Shown in pieces: positions 16,946 to 26,563 of a stretch of DNA of 38,467 bases. Within the stretch, counting starts at the first letter, position 1; the number at the start of each line of letters is the position of its first letter. The stretch covers positions 1 to 38,467 of the forward strand of contig JBEBCD010000022.1 of NCBI GenBank assembly GCA_041158045.1, in the 5' to 3' direction. The translations under genes and the position numbers were made by a program. The DNA comes from CAXRBC01 sp041158045 (GTDB taxonomy: Bacteria; Actinomycetota; Acidimicrobiia; Acidimicrobiales; Ilumatobacteraceae). The notes under the pieces were generated by a model that saw nothing but the letters and a program-made list of their open reading frames with translations, was not told the origin of the DNA and did no database searches.

Positions 16946-19460
16946 CGTCCACCCGCGTGGCGCGCCACGCGGGGTAGACCGCGGCGGCCACGCCGGCGAA
17001 GAACGCCACGACGAGGATCCAGGCGGTCGCGACGACGGGCAGGGTGAAGCCCGAGATGCCCGAGTCGCTGAGCGTCGCGACGATGACGACGCCCATGCCG
17101 ATGCCGAGCACCACGCCGGTCACCGCCCCGAAGAGCGAGGTGATGACGCTCTCCCAACGCACCGCGGTGCGGACCTGCGACTTGGTCATGCCGACGGCCC
17201 GCAGCAGGCCGATCTCGCGGCGCCGTTCGAACACCGAGAGCAGGAGCGTGATCACGATGCCGACGATCGCGATGACGATGCTGAGCCCGAGCAGGGCGTA
17301 GATGAGCGCGAGGAGCTGGTTGACCGAGTCGGACTGGGCCTCGATGAACTCGTCCTTGGTCTGCAGCGTCCCGATGCCCCGGTCGCTGCTGATCGCCGCG
17401 ACGGCGGCCTTGGCCGCCTCGGGGGTGGTGCCCTCGGCGACGCGGACGTAGACGAAGTTGTCGAAGACGGGGACGGTCGCACCCTCGAAGAGCGCACGGC
17501 TCACCACGTAGTTGGAGAAGACGGACTCGGAGTCGAAGATGCCCTCGACGCGACCGTCCACCGTGCGGCCGTCCTGGGTCGCGACGGGCAGCGGGTCGCC
17601 GACGGCGAGGTCCAGCTCGGTGGCCTTGTCCCGGGCGACGAAGACCCCGGTGGGCGAGAGCGACGCCTGGTCCCCCTCGACGACGCCGAGGTCGTAGAGC
17701 CCGGCGATCGTCGTCGGGTCGACGACGACGGCGAATCGCGACTCCTCGCCGATGCGCAGCGCGACGAAGCCGACGCCGGTCGCCCGCGCGACCTCGGGCA
17801 GCTCCTTGATCTGGTCGGTCACCGACTGGGGGATGCCGCCGAAGCCCTGCGACTCGACCGACAGCGCGAGGTCGCCGCGGAACGCGGCGCCGAAGGTCTC
17901 GCGGATCTCCGAGCGGATGCTCGCCGCGAGCGCGGTGAAGGCGGTGACGAGCGCGACGCCGATGAGCACGGGGGAGGCGGTGCGCGCGGTGCGCTTGGGA
18001 TTGCGCGCCGCGTTCTGCCGCGCCATCGCACCGGTCACGCCGCGCAGGCGTGCGACGGGCCGGCCGAGCGCGAGCGCGACGGGGCGCGAGAGCACGGGGC
18101 CGAGCACGAGGATGCCGGCGAAGACGCCGAGGATGCCGAGGCCGAGCACCGCGACGGGCGCGTCGTTGGCGGCGGCGACGAGTCCACCCGCGCCGGCGAC
18201 GATGATCGCGAGCCCGATCGCCACGCGGCGGCCCGAGCCCCCGACGGTCTCGACGGCGGTGTCGCGCAGCGCCGCGAGCGGCGGTACGCGGCCCGCCCTG
18301 CGCGCGGGGAGGACCGCGGAGAGGACCGTCACGACGAGTCCGGTGACGAAGGTGATGACGAACGCGCCGACGCCGATCGCCAGGCCGCGGGACGGGATCT
18401 CGAAGCCGGTGGCGGTGAGCACCGCCGCGAGGCCGCGCGACAGGAGGATCCCGAGCCCGAACCCGAGCGCCGACCCGAGGGCCCCGACGACGACGGACTC
18501 GGCGAGCAGCATCCCGACGACCTGCCTGCGGTTGGCACCGATGGCCCGCAGGAGCGCGCTCTCGCGCAGGCGCTGCGCCGCCGAGATGGAGAAGACGTTG
18601 TAGATGACGAAGGTCCCGATGCCGAGCGCGATGTAGGAGAAGGCGACGAGGAACGTCGTGAAGATCGAGAGCACGTCGCGGATCTGGCCCTGCACCTCCG
18701 CCGTGATCTCGGCGCCCGTGAGGGTCTCGAGGCGGGCGTCGCCCGCCAGCGCGGCGTCGATCCGCGTCGCGAGCTCCTCGTCGCCCACCGAGCCGTCGCC
18801 CTGGACGAGGATCGCGTCGACGAAGCCCGGCCGGAGGAGGAACTCGGACGCCGTCGGCTGGTCGAAGAGCGCGAAGGTGGCGCCGCCCGGCGACGCGATG
18901 TCGCCGTAGTTGGCCACCCCGACGAGGGTGAACTCGCGGGCGCCCGACGCCGCGGTCACGCGCACGCGGTCGCCGACGACGTATCCGCCGGCTTCGGCCG
19001 TCGCGCGATCGAGCATCACCTCGGTCGGCCCCGCGGGTAGGCGACCGGACTCGACGTTCCAGAGCCCCGCGACCTCGTCGGTCGCGATCCCGCCGAAGGT
19101 CGGCGGGCCGTTGCCCTCGCTGCCGAGGGGCTGGCCGTCCTTGCCGATCACGCGCGCGAAGGCCTGCATGTCGCCGGTCGCCGACGCGACGCCCGGCACC
19201 GCGCGCACCACCTCGAGCGCCGAGATCGGCGTCGGGCCGCGCTGCTCGCCGCCGAACGGCGTCTCGACGAACGAGGTGGATCGCACGTACGCGTCGACGT
19301 CGCGGAAGACGTCGGCGAAGAGCTCGTCGAACGTCCGGTTGATCGTGTCGCGGAAGATGAAGGTCCCCGACAGGAACGCGGTGCCGAGGATGACCGCGAG
19401 CGAGGTCAGCACGAGCCGGCCCCACCGGGCCAGCGCCATGCGCAGCGACAGCCGCAGCAC
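16920..19460 (-). CDS. ABC transporter permease, FtsX/MacB type
   Basis: An 846-residue permease with two FtsX-like membrane domains. Helix 1 is near residues 15-35, followed by a large extracellular domain to about 250. Helix groups then lie around 255-380 and 410-460, a second extracellular domain spans about 500-700, and three terminal helices occupy about 710-835. Family members export lipoproteins, peptides or lipids, or act as mechanotransducers. The start is GTG 19460 or possibly the in-frame ATG at 19439. It lies 19 bases after the ATPase gene, forming a two-gene exporter. No MacA-like adaptor is nearby. Confidence 0.9.
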   Translation of the reverse strand: MLRLSLRMALARWGRLVLTSLAVILGTAFLSGTFIFRDTINRTFDELFADVFRDVDAYVRSTSFVETPFGGEQRGPTPISALEVVRAVPGVASATGDMQAFARVIGKDGQPLGSEGNGPPTFGGIATDEVAGLWNVESGRLPAGPTEVMLDRATAEAGGYVVGDRVRVTAASGAREFTLVGVANYGDIASPGGATFALFDQPTASEFLLRPGFVDAILVQGDGSVGDEELATRIDAALAGDARLETLTGAEITAEVQGQIRDVLSIFTTFLVAFSYIALGIGTFVIYNVFSISAAQRLRESALLRAIGANRRQVVGMLLAESVVVGALGSALGFGLGILLSRGLAAVLTATGFEIPSRGLAIGVGAFVITFVTGLVVTVLSAVLPARRAGRVPPLAALRDTAVETVGGSGRRVAIGLAIIVAGAGGLVAAANDAPVAVLGLGILGVFAGILVLGPVLSRPVALALGRPVARLRGVTGAMARQNAARNPKRTARTASPVLIGVALVTAFTALAASIRSEIRETFGAAFRGDLALSVESQGFGGIPQSVTDQIKELPEVARATGVGFVALRIGEESRFAVVVDPTTIAGLYDLGVVEGDQASLSPTGVFVARDKATELDLAVGDPLPVATQDGRTVDGRVEGIFDSESVFSNYVVSRALFEGATVPVFDNFVYVRVAEGTTPEAAKAAVAAISSDRGIGTLQTKDEFIEAQSDSVNQLLALIYALLGLSIVIAIVGIVITLLLSVFERRREIGLLRAVGMTKSQVRTAVRWESVITSLFGAVTGVVLGIGMGVVIVATLSDSGISGFTLPVVATAWILVVAFFAGVAAAVYPAWRATRVDVIAAIATT

Positions 19461-19479
19461 GCGGGGCCGCCCCGTCGAC

Positions 19480-20223
19480 CTAGTCGCCGAGGTGCTTGAG
19501 CTGGTCGAGCACCTTCTCCGGCGTCGGCTGGTGCATCTCGCCCGCGATCCGGCCGTCGGCGAGGAAGACGATGCGGTCCGCGTGGCTCGCGGCGACCGCG
19601 TCGTGCGTCACCATCACGATCGTCTGGCCGAGGTCGGTGACGGCGCGGCGCATGAAGCGCAGCACCTCCGTGCCCGTGCGGGAGTCGAGGTTGCCCGTCG
19701 GCTCGTCGGCGAAGATGATCCGCGGCTGGCTCGCGAGGGCCCGCGCCACCGCGACGCGCTGCTGCTGGCCGCCCGACAGCTCGCTCGGGCGGTGCTCGAG
19801 GCGGTCCCGCAGGCCGATCGCGTCGATCACCCGCTCGATCCAGGCCTCGTCCCCCCGCGAGCCGCCGAGCGACAGCGGGAGCACGATGTTCTCCCGGGCG
19901 CTCAGGGTGGGGATGAGGTTGAAGGCCTGGAAGACGAATCCCACCTGCTCGCGCCGCAGGCGCGTCAGCGCCGCGTCCCCGAGCGTCGAGAGGTCCACGT
20001 CGCCGATCCGCACGCTGCCCGACGTGAGCGAGTCGAGGCCCGCGAGGCAGTGCATGAGGGTCGACTTGCCCGAGCCGCTCGGGCCCATGATGGCGCTGAA
20101 GCGCCCCCGCTCGAAGCCGACGGTCACGCCGTCGAGGGCGCGCACCTCGCCCTCGCCGTGACCGTAGACCTTGGTCGCGTCGACGGCGCGCGCCGCGAGC
20201 TCGCCCTGGGGGGTGGCGGACAT
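19480..20223 (-). CDS. ABC transporter ATP-binding protein (LolD/MacB type)
   Basis: A 247-residue ATPase driving the downstream FtsX-type permease. Walker A is GPSGSGKST at 47-55, and the Q-loop sits in FVFQAFNLIP. The signature is LSGGQQQR, Walker B is IIFADEPTG, the D-loop is NLDS and the H-switch is VTHD. ATG 20223 is fixed by TAGCCT 7 bases upstream. The A+T-rich CAACAAA just before ATG stands out against its surroundings. Confidence 0.93.
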   Translation of the reverse strand: MSATPQGELAARAVDATKVYGHGEGEVRALDGVTVGFERGRFSAIMGPSGSGKSTLMHCLAGLDSLTSGSVRIGDVDLSTLGDAALTRLRREQVGFVFQAFNLIPTLSARENIVLPLSLGGSRGDEAWIERVIDAIGLRDRLEHRPSELSGGQQQRVAVARALASQPRIIFADEPTGNLDSRTGTEVLRFMRRAVTDLGQTIVMVTHDAVAASHADRIVFLADGRIAGEMHQPTPEKVLDQLKHLGD

Positions 20224-20230
20224 TTTGTTG

Positions 20231-20236
20231 AGGCTA
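20231..20236 (-). promoter_or_regulatory. -10 box of ABC exporter operon (TAGCCT), leaderless
   Basis: TAGCCT ends 7 bases before ATG 20223. It lies between the stop codon of the cyclase gene (20254) and the ATPase gene, so the exporter has its own promoter. Confidence 0.6.
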
Positions 20237-20253
20237 ACGGCGCGCGCCGAGGG

Positions 20254-20802
20254 TCAGAGCGGCTCGCGGTGGCGCGGCACCTCGGTCGTGTCGTGCCGCG
20301 GCGGCAGCACCGGCTCGCCGGTGAGTCGCACGACGTCGATCGGCGCGGGGAAGCCCTTGGGCCGCACCGGCGGGTGCGCCGCCGACGCGATGCCCTCGGG
20401 GAGCGTCGCGGTCTGGTCGGCCGGCATGAGCGCCTCGCCGTCCCCGGCCTCGTCGCAGAGTCGGGAGGCGAGGTTGGGCGCCGAGCCGATGTAGTCCTCG
20501 CCCTCGAAGAGCATGGTGTCGCCGGTGGCGATGCCGATGCGCAGCCCGAGGGGGGCGCACGCGGTGGCGGCGCGGCGGCGCAGCTCCATGGCGAAGACGA
20601 CCCCGTCGTCCTGCTCGACGGCCACGGCCATGAAGCCGTCGCCGAGGTACTTGTCGATGCGGACCCCGCGCTCCGACGCGACCGCGCGGGCGACGGCGCG
20701 GAAGGCGGCGAGGAGCTTCGTCCCCTTGCGGTCGCCGTGCGACTCGATGTAGTGGGTGAAGCTCGAGAGGTCCACGAACACGAACGTCCGGGGGAACCGC
20801 AT
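20254..20802 (-). CDS. Single-domain class III adenylyl/guanylyl cyclase
   Basis: A 182-residue protein that is essentially one cyclase homology domain. Metal-binding aspartates are D11 (FVFVDLSSFT) and D55 (DKYLGDGFM). K51 and D103 occupy the purine-specifying positions with an adenylyl-cyclase-like Lys/Asp pairing. The transition-state residues N110 and R114 lie in GSAPNLASRL. All catalytic residues are present, so it should make cAMP as a homodimer. There is no sensor or membrane domain, so any control must come from a partner. It lies divergently from whiB. Confidence 0.88.
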   Translation of the reverse strand: MRFPRTFVFVDLSSFTHYIESHGDRKGTKLLAAFRAVARAVASERGVRIDKYLGDGFMAVAVEQDDGVVFAMELRRRAATACAPLGLRIGIATGDTMLFEGEDYIGSAPNLASRLCDEAGDGEALMPADQTATLPEGIASAAHPPVRPKGFPAPIDVVRLTGEPVLPPRHDTTEVPRHREPL

Positions 20803-20811
20803 GGCGTCGTC

Positions 20812-20817
20812 AGACTA
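20812..20817 (-). promoter_or_regulatory. -10 box of cyclase gene (TAGTCT)
   Basis: TAGTCT ends 9 bases before ATG 20802, giving a leader of about 2-3 bases. It shares the divergent region 20803-21010 with the whiB promoter. Confidence 0.5.
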
Positions 20818-20860
20818 CGATTCGCGGTCCCCCGCGATCGGCCGCCCGCTTCGCGACCGT

Positions 20861-20889
20861 TTGCATCCCCCGCGCGGATCTGGCAGAAT
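20861..20889 (+). promoter_or_regulatory. Predicted whiB promoter (TTGCAT-N17-CAGAAT)
   Basis: TTGCAT at 20861-20866 and CAGAAT at 20884-20889 are 17 bases apart, and TGG before CAGAAT gives an extended -10. The predicted RNA start is about 20896, leaving a leader of roughly 115 bases, unlike most genes here. The 12-mer CTGGCAGAATGA is also found at the tesB promoter. Confidence 0.55.
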
Positions 20890-20894
20890 GACGC

Positions 20895-20910
20895 CGCTGT
20901 AGTTACAGCG
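20895..20910. promoter_or_regulatory. 16-bp palindromic operator candidate at the whiB start site
   Basis: CGCTGTA-GT-TACAGCG is a perfect inverted repeat with 7-base arms and lies directly over the predicted transcription start. It is unusually A/T-containing for this region. It does not match the mycobacterial CRP consensus TGTGA-N6-TCACA. Confidence 0.5.
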
Positions 20911-21010
20911 ACGAAACGAACCACACTCATCTCCGCGCCCGAGGGCGCGGCATGACCGTGAGAGTCGCCCCCGCGACCCGCAACGGACAACCGGGGAGGG
21001 AACTCCAGCA

Positions 21011-21313
21011 GTGCGAGACCGAGACCGCGAGCACGACGACGCCGCGACGATCATCCCGATCGACGCCGACCGTGCCTGGCAGGACCAGGCCAACTGCCTC
21101 GGGGTGGACCCCGACCTCTTCTTCCCCGAGCGGGGTGCCTCGACCCGCGAGGCCAAGGAGGTCTGCCGAGGCTGCGTCGTGCGGGCCGAGTGCCTCGAGT
21201 ACGCGCTCGCCAACGGCGAGAAGTTCGGGATCTGGGGCGGCCTCTCCGAGCGGGAGCGCCGTCGCCTGCGTCGCCAGCGGGCCCAGGCTCAGCGGCACTC
21301 GGCCGCCGGCTGA
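21011..21313 (+). CDS. WhiB-family iron-sulfur transcription factor
   Basis: A 100-residue WhiB-like protein. The four cluster-binding cysteines are C29, C52, C55 and C61, in ANCLGVDPDLFFP and VCRGCVVRAEC. The G(I/V)WGG turn is at 73-77 and is followed by a basic DNA-binding tail (RERRRLRRQR). These proteins bind a [4Fe-4S] cluster and act with the primary sigma factor. It looks closest to the WhiB1/WhiB2 types; paralogue assignment is uncertain. GTG 21011 is preceded at 10 bases by GGGGAGGG, one of the few clear Shine-Dalgarno sequences here. It converges on the next gene across 16 bases. Confidence 0.93.
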   Translation: MRDRDREHDDAATIIPIDADRAWQDQANCLGVDPDLFFPERGASTREAKEVCRGCVVRAECLEYALANGEKFGIWGGLSERERRRLRRQRAQAQRHSAAG

Positions 21314-21329
21314 CCCGCCGCGGCGTCGC

Positions 21330-22154
21330 TCAGTCCGCGCGCTCCCCGCTCTCCGTCCCCGGCGCGGCGCGGTTGCGCTCCGCGAGCCGCCACTCGATCG
21401 TCCGGTCCGCACCGAGGTCCAGCTCGGCCCATCGCGCCTTCGGGACCGCCGCGAGGATGCGCGCCGGTAGCAGCCCGACGAGCTCCGCTCGGGCGACCCG
21501 TGCCCTCGCCGCCACCGCGTCGTACACGGCCTCGGGCCCGACGCGCGCCGGCGCGATGAGGTTCATGCTCACCTGCTGGTGGGCGCCGCACGGCAGCCCG
21601 AGCGTGCGCACGTCGCCGGTGCGTAGCTCGCGGGCGATGCGCCGCGCGTCGGCGAGCGTCGCGCCGTCGAGCCAGACGTTGTAGGCCACGAGCACGTCGC
21701 GCGCGCCGGCGCAGATCGCCCCCGCGGTCGGGTGCGGCGCGCGCGGGCCGACGTCGGGCGCGAGGTCGGCGAAGGCGCGCTTGCGGATCTCGGGCAGGTC
21801 CCGTTCCGGGCCGTAGAAGAAGGACGGGATGCCGAGCTCGTCGGCGGCCCAGGCGGCGAAGTCGTCGCGGGCCGCGAGGGCGTCGGTCATCGTGGCGCCG
21901 TCCAGGGGGACGAAGGGGACGACGTCCACGATCCCGATGCGGGGGTGGACCCCCTCGTGGTCGCGCAGGTCGAAGCGCTCGGTGGTCAGCCGTGCGAGGG
22001 CCCGGGGGGCCGCCGTGCCCACCATGGTGAAGACGCTGCGGTGGTGGTCGGCGTCGCTGTGCACGTCGAGGACGTCGCGGCCGATCGCGCGTCGCACGTC
22101 GGCGATCGCGTCGAGGCGCCGGCCCTCGCTCACGTTGACCACGCACTCCAGCAC
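21330..22154 (-). CDS. Glutamate formimidoyltransferase-like protein (FTCD N-terminal family)
   Basis: A 274-residue protein with the two FTCD formiminotransferase domains. It shows CVVNVSEGR at the N-terminus, DVHSDADHHRSVFTMVG (H32, H37, H38 region), HEGVHPRIGIVDVVPFVPL, and a second half beginning near AYNVWL. Family enzymes move a formimino or formyl group between glutamate and tetrahydrofolate. No cyclodeaminase domain is attached. A link to the histidine-lyase-like gene at 6115 is possible but they are 14 kb apart. GTG 22154 has CAGACT 6 bases upstream. Confidence 0.85.
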   Translation of the reverse strand: MLECVVNVSEGRRLDAIADVRRAIGRDVLDVHSDADHHRSVFTMVGTAAPRALARLTTERFDLRDHEGVHPRIGIVDVVPFVPLDGATMTDALAARDDFAAWAADELGIPSFFYGPERDLPEIRKRAFADLAPDVGPRAPHPTAGAICAGARDVLVAYNVWLDGATLADARRIARELRTGDVRTLGLPCGAHQQVSMNLIAPARVGPEAVYDAVAARARVARAELVGLLPARILAAVPKARWAELDLGADRTIEWRLAERNRAAPGTESGERAD

Positions 22155-22160
22155 CCGTGC

Positions 22161-22166
22161 AGTCTG
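22161..22166 (-). promoter_or_regulatory. -10-like box of formimidoyltransferase-like gene (CAGACT)
   Basis: CAGACT is 6 bases before GTG 22154. The first T is missing, so it is a weaker match than most boxes here. Confidence 0.4.
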
Positions 22167-22172
22167 GCGCGC

Positions 22173-22184
22173 CGGGGCGCCCCG
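22173..22184. repeat. 12-bp perfect palindrome between divergent promoters
   Basis: CGGGGCGCCCCG lies between the promoters of the formimidoyltransferase-like gene and tatA. It could be an operator, but GC palindromes of this size arise easily in such DNA. Confidence 0.25.
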
Positions 22185-22226
22185 CGGTCGGTCGTCGTCC
22201 CCGGGGCCGTGGGCGCGACCCGCTGG

Positions 22227-22232
22227 TAGGGT
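22227..22232 (+). promoter_or_regulatory. -10 box of tatA (TAGGGT), leaderless
   Basis: TAGGGT ends 7 bases before ATG 22240. Confidence 0.55.
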
Positions 22233-22239
22233 GCCCACC

Positions 22240-22434
22240 ATGTTCAACGGCCCCGAGATCTGGATCATCATTCTCCTCGTCGTCGTGCTCTTCGGCGGCT
22301 CGCGCCTGCCGAAGATCGCGCGCAACCTGGGCCGCGCCCAGGGCGAGCTCAAGCGCGGGCTCGCCGAGGGCAACGCCGCGGCGAACAAGTCGGCCGACGC
22401 GCCGGCCGCCGGCGACGACGCCCCCAAGGCCTGA
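22240..22434 (+). CDS. tatA: Twin-arginine translocase subunit TatA
   Basis: A 64-residue pore-forming subunit of the Tat pathway, which exports folded proteins. One transmembrane helix spans about residues 5-20. The conserved FG follows (LFGGSRLPKIARNLGRAQGELKRG), then the amphipathic helix and an acidic/alanine-rich tail. tatB and tatC are not adjacent, which is common in actinobacteria. The ATG is preceded by a TAGGGT box. The gene ends 21 bases before the convergent ppx gene. Confidence 0.93.
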   Translation: MFNGPEIWIIILLVVVLFGGSRLPKIARNLGRAQGELKRGLAEGNAAANKSADAPAAGDDAPKA

Positions 22435-22437
22435 CGC

Positions 22438-22454
22438 CGGTCCCGTCGGGACCG
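22438..22454. terminator. Hairpin between convergent tatA and ppx
   Basis: A perfect 7-base stem (CGGTCCC / GGGACCG) with a 3-base loop fills the gap between the two stop codons. It has no T-tract and could serve both transcripts. Confidence 0.55.
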
Positions 22455-22455
22455 C

Positions 22456-24003
22456 TCAGACCTCGACGAGTTTGACCTTCTCCCCGAGCACGTCGCCGAG
22501 GAGCGCGCGCCGCTCGCCCGCGGCGTAGAGGTTGAGCTCGAGGTCCGCCTTGCGGCGGGCCTCCACCTGCAGCACCACCTGCCCGTCCTCCGGGCGCACC
22601 GTCACGCGCTTGACCCGCCCGTCCTGCGTGCGGTCGAGCCCGATCGCGACGCGCAGGATCGCGGCCAGCCGCCGCACGACCTCGCGGTCCGCCGCGGGGA
22701 GCGCGGCCCACTCGGGATGGTCCGCCTTGGGCGCGCTCTTGCGGTGGTAGCGGGCGACCTGCGCGATGATCTCGATCTCGCGGTCGGTGAGGCCGACGAG
22801 CTCCGAGTTGCGGATCACGTAGTACGAGTGCAGGTGGTGCCGTGCGTGCGACACGAAGACCCCGACGTTGGCGAGCAGGGCCGCCGCCTCCAGCCAGCGC
22901 CGCTCCTCGGCGCCGAGCCCGAGCCGTCCGGCCAGGCCGTCGAAGAGCTCGAGGGCGAGCCGAGCCACGTGCCCCGAGTGCTCCGGGTGGTCGTCGCAGC
23001 GGGCGGCGAGGCGGCGCACGCTCGCCATCGCGACGTCCCCCGCCACCGGGCCGGCGAGGGCCTCCCGGCGGGCCAGCGTGTCGAGGATGAGGCCCTCCCG
23101 CAGGGCGTAGTCCGACACGACGATCCGGTCCACCCCGAAGGCGTCGCAGACGCCCTCGAGGATCGCCGCCCCCGCGAGGATGATGTCGGCCCGCGACGGC
23201 TCGAGGTCGAAGCGCTCGCGCCGTGCGCCGACCGTGCCCGCGCGGGCGAGGTCCGCGACGATGTCGCGGACCTCCGTTGCCCCGAACTCGAAGCGGTTGA
23301 TCGACCGCGGCGGCTCCTCCCGACGCCGCCGCAGCACCAGGCGCGCCACCGTCTCGGCCGTCCCCGACGACACGACGAGGGCGTCGAAGGGCACCTGCAC
23401 GACCTGGGGGCGGATGGCCGCGAGCACGCTGCGCACGTGGGCGCGGCACGCCGCGAGTGCCGCGGGATGGAGCGACTCGCCGGGGAAGAAGCGGTCGGTG
23501 AGGCGGACCGCGCCGAGCTTGAAGCTGCGGGCGAGCACCTCGTCGGCGCCGCGCGCCAGCACGATCTCGGTCGAGCCGCCGCCGATGTCGCAGGTGAGGA
23601 ACGTGCGGTCGGCCATGCCGGTCGCGGCGAGCACGCCGAGGTGGATGAGCCGCGCCTCCTCGACGCCGGAGATGACCTCGATGTCGATGCCGGTCTCTCG
23701 CCGCGCCCGCTCGAGGAAGTCCGCGCGGTTGCGCGCCTCGCGCACGGCGCTCGTCGCCACCGCGCGGATCCGCGCGTCGTGGGCGTCCGCGACGGCGCGC
23801 AGCCGGGCGAGCGCGGCGAGGCCACGCTCGATCGCCTCGGGCTCGAGGCGCTTCATCTCGCCGGCGCCGTGGCCGAGGCGCACCACGTCCTTCTCGCGCG
23901 TCACGACCTCGAAGCCGTCGGCGACGGGGCGGGCCACCACGAGGTGGAAGCTGTTGGTGCCGACGTCGAGGGCCGCGATCGGGTCCGCAGCGCGGTCGGC
24001 CAC
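22456..24003 (-). CDS. ppx: Ppx/GppA exopolyphosphatase-type phosphatase with C-terminal HD-like domain
   Basis: A 515-residue protein of the actin-like Ppx/GppA family, which removes terminal phosphates from polyphosphate or from pppGpp. The N-terminal half has ALDVGTNSFHLVVA (11-24), ISGVEEARLI with the catalytic glutamate (115/116), and DIGGGSTE (139-146). The C-terminal part (about 330-515) is an HD-like domain, but the metal-binding pair is replaced: LLANVG (A378-N379) stands where LHDIG is typical. GTG 24003 is supported by TAACAT 8 bases upstream. Its position beside ppk1 and phoU supports a role in polyphosphate turnover. GppA activity cannot be excluded. Confidence 0.9.
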   Translation of the reverse strand: MADRAADPIAALDVGTNSFHLVVARPVADGFEVVTREKDVVRLGHGAGEMKRLEPEAIERGLAALARLRAVADAHDARIRAVATSAVREARNRADFLERARRETGIDIEVISGVEEARLIHLGVLAATGMADRTFLTCDIGGGSTEIVLARGADEVLARSFKLGAVRLTDRFFPGESLHPAALAACRAHVRSVLAAIRPQVVQVPFDALVVSSGTAETVARLVLRRRREEPPRSINRFEFGATEVRDIVADLARAGTVGARRERFDLEPSRADIILAGAAILEGVCDAFGVDRIVVSDYALREGLILDTLARREALAGPVAGDVAMASVRRLAARCDDHPEHSGHVARLALELFDGLAGRLGLGAEERRWLEAAALLANVGVFVSHARHHLHSYYVIRNSELVGLTDREIEIIAQVARYHRKSAPKADHPEWAALPAADREVVRRLAAILRVAIGLDRTQDGRVKRVTVRPEDGQVVLQVEARRKADLELNLYAAGERRALLGDVLGEKVKLVEV

Positions 24004-24011
24004 GAGTGGCG

Positions 24012-24017
24012 ATGTTA
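24012..24017 (-). promoter_or_regulatory. -10 box of ppx (TAACAT), leaderless
   Basis: TAACAT ends 8 bases before GTG 24003. It is only 9 bases from the -10 box of the divergent gene at 24061. Confidence 0.55.
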
Positions 24018-24026
24018 GGGCGCGGG

Positions 24027-24032
24027 TAGGAT
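24027..24032 (+). promoter_or_regulatory. -10 box of the small gene at 24061 (TAGGAT)
   Basis: TAGGAT predicts an RNA start near 24039 and a leader of about 22 bases containing GAGGAA six bases before ATG. It is thus a leadered gene with a Shine-Dalgarno site. Confidence 0.5.
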
Positions 24033-24060
24033 TCGAGGTCCCCGTCACGAGGAACGCACC

Positions 24061-24408
24061 ATGACCTACACCGACGCCACCGCGACCACCGAGCCGCCGC
24101 GCGGACACGCGCGCATCGTGTACCTCGGCGCCGCGATGCCGCACTGGGAGGTCTACGGCGACTACGGAGACCCCGGCCTCCTCGAGGAGTTCCGTGCGCG
24201 CGTCCTCGCGCGACTCGTGCTGCTGCCGCGCAACGACCCGCAGTTCCGTCGCAACCAGGAGCGGGTCAACCGCGATGCCGAGCGCGAGCGCATCAGCATC
24301 GAGTGGGACCTCGGCTATCCCGTCGCCGCGGCGACGACCGCCGCGCCGGCCGATGCGGCCGCCGCGCCGGCCGCACCCGCGGCGGGCGACGCGACGGCGG
24401 ACGCCTGA
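24061..24408 (+). CDS. Uncharacterised 115-residue protein in the polyphosphate locus
   Basis: I do not recognise a family. Residues 17-85 look folded: HARIVYLGAAMPHWEVYGDYG, then a helix-rich basic stretch (LLEEFRARVLARLVLLPRNDPQF, RRNQERVNRDAERERISIEWDLGY). The last ~30 residues are almost all Ala, Pro, Asp and Thr and should be disordered. There is no signal peptide, membrane helix or cysteine. GAGGAA six bases before ATG is a good ribosome-binding site. It is divergent from ppx and 35 bases ahead of ppk1, with a hairpin between. Its place suggests a function tied to polyphosphate, by context only. Confidence 0.7.
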   Translation: MTYTDATATTEPPRGHARIVYLGAAMPHWEVYGDYGDPGLLEEFRARVLARLVLLPRNDPQFRRNQERVNRDAERERISIEWDLGYPVAAATTAAPADAAAAPAAPAAGDATADA

Positions 24409-24414
24409 CACTCG

Positions 24415-24433
24415 CCCCGCGGTGAACGCGGGG
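24415..24433 (+). terminator. Hairpin between the small gene and ppk1
   Basis: A perfect 7-base stem (CCCCGCG / CGCGGGG) with loop GTGAA lies right after the TGA at 24408 and 10 bases before the ppk1 ATG. It has no T-tract. It may reduce read-through into ppk1 or protect the upstream mRNA end. Confidence 0.4.
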
Positions 24434-24443
24434 TGACGCGACG

Positions 24444-26555
<2,112 letters not shown>

Positions 26556-26563
26556 CGCGGCGG

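Noticed and set aside
20895..20910. CRP (cAMP receptor) site before whiB
   Set aside because: The palindrome lacks the TGTGA-N6-TCACA half-sites; only the general palindromic character is supported.
20952..21010. Upstream open frame (ATG at 20953) in the whiB leader
   Set aside because: It has no ribosome-binding site and continues across whiB in another frame with an Arg/Thr/Pro-rich translation; I see no evidence that it is translated.
22173..22184. Strong operator claim for CGGGGCGCCCCG
   Set aside because: A 12-base GC palindrome is expected often at this base composition; kept only as a low-confidence repeat.
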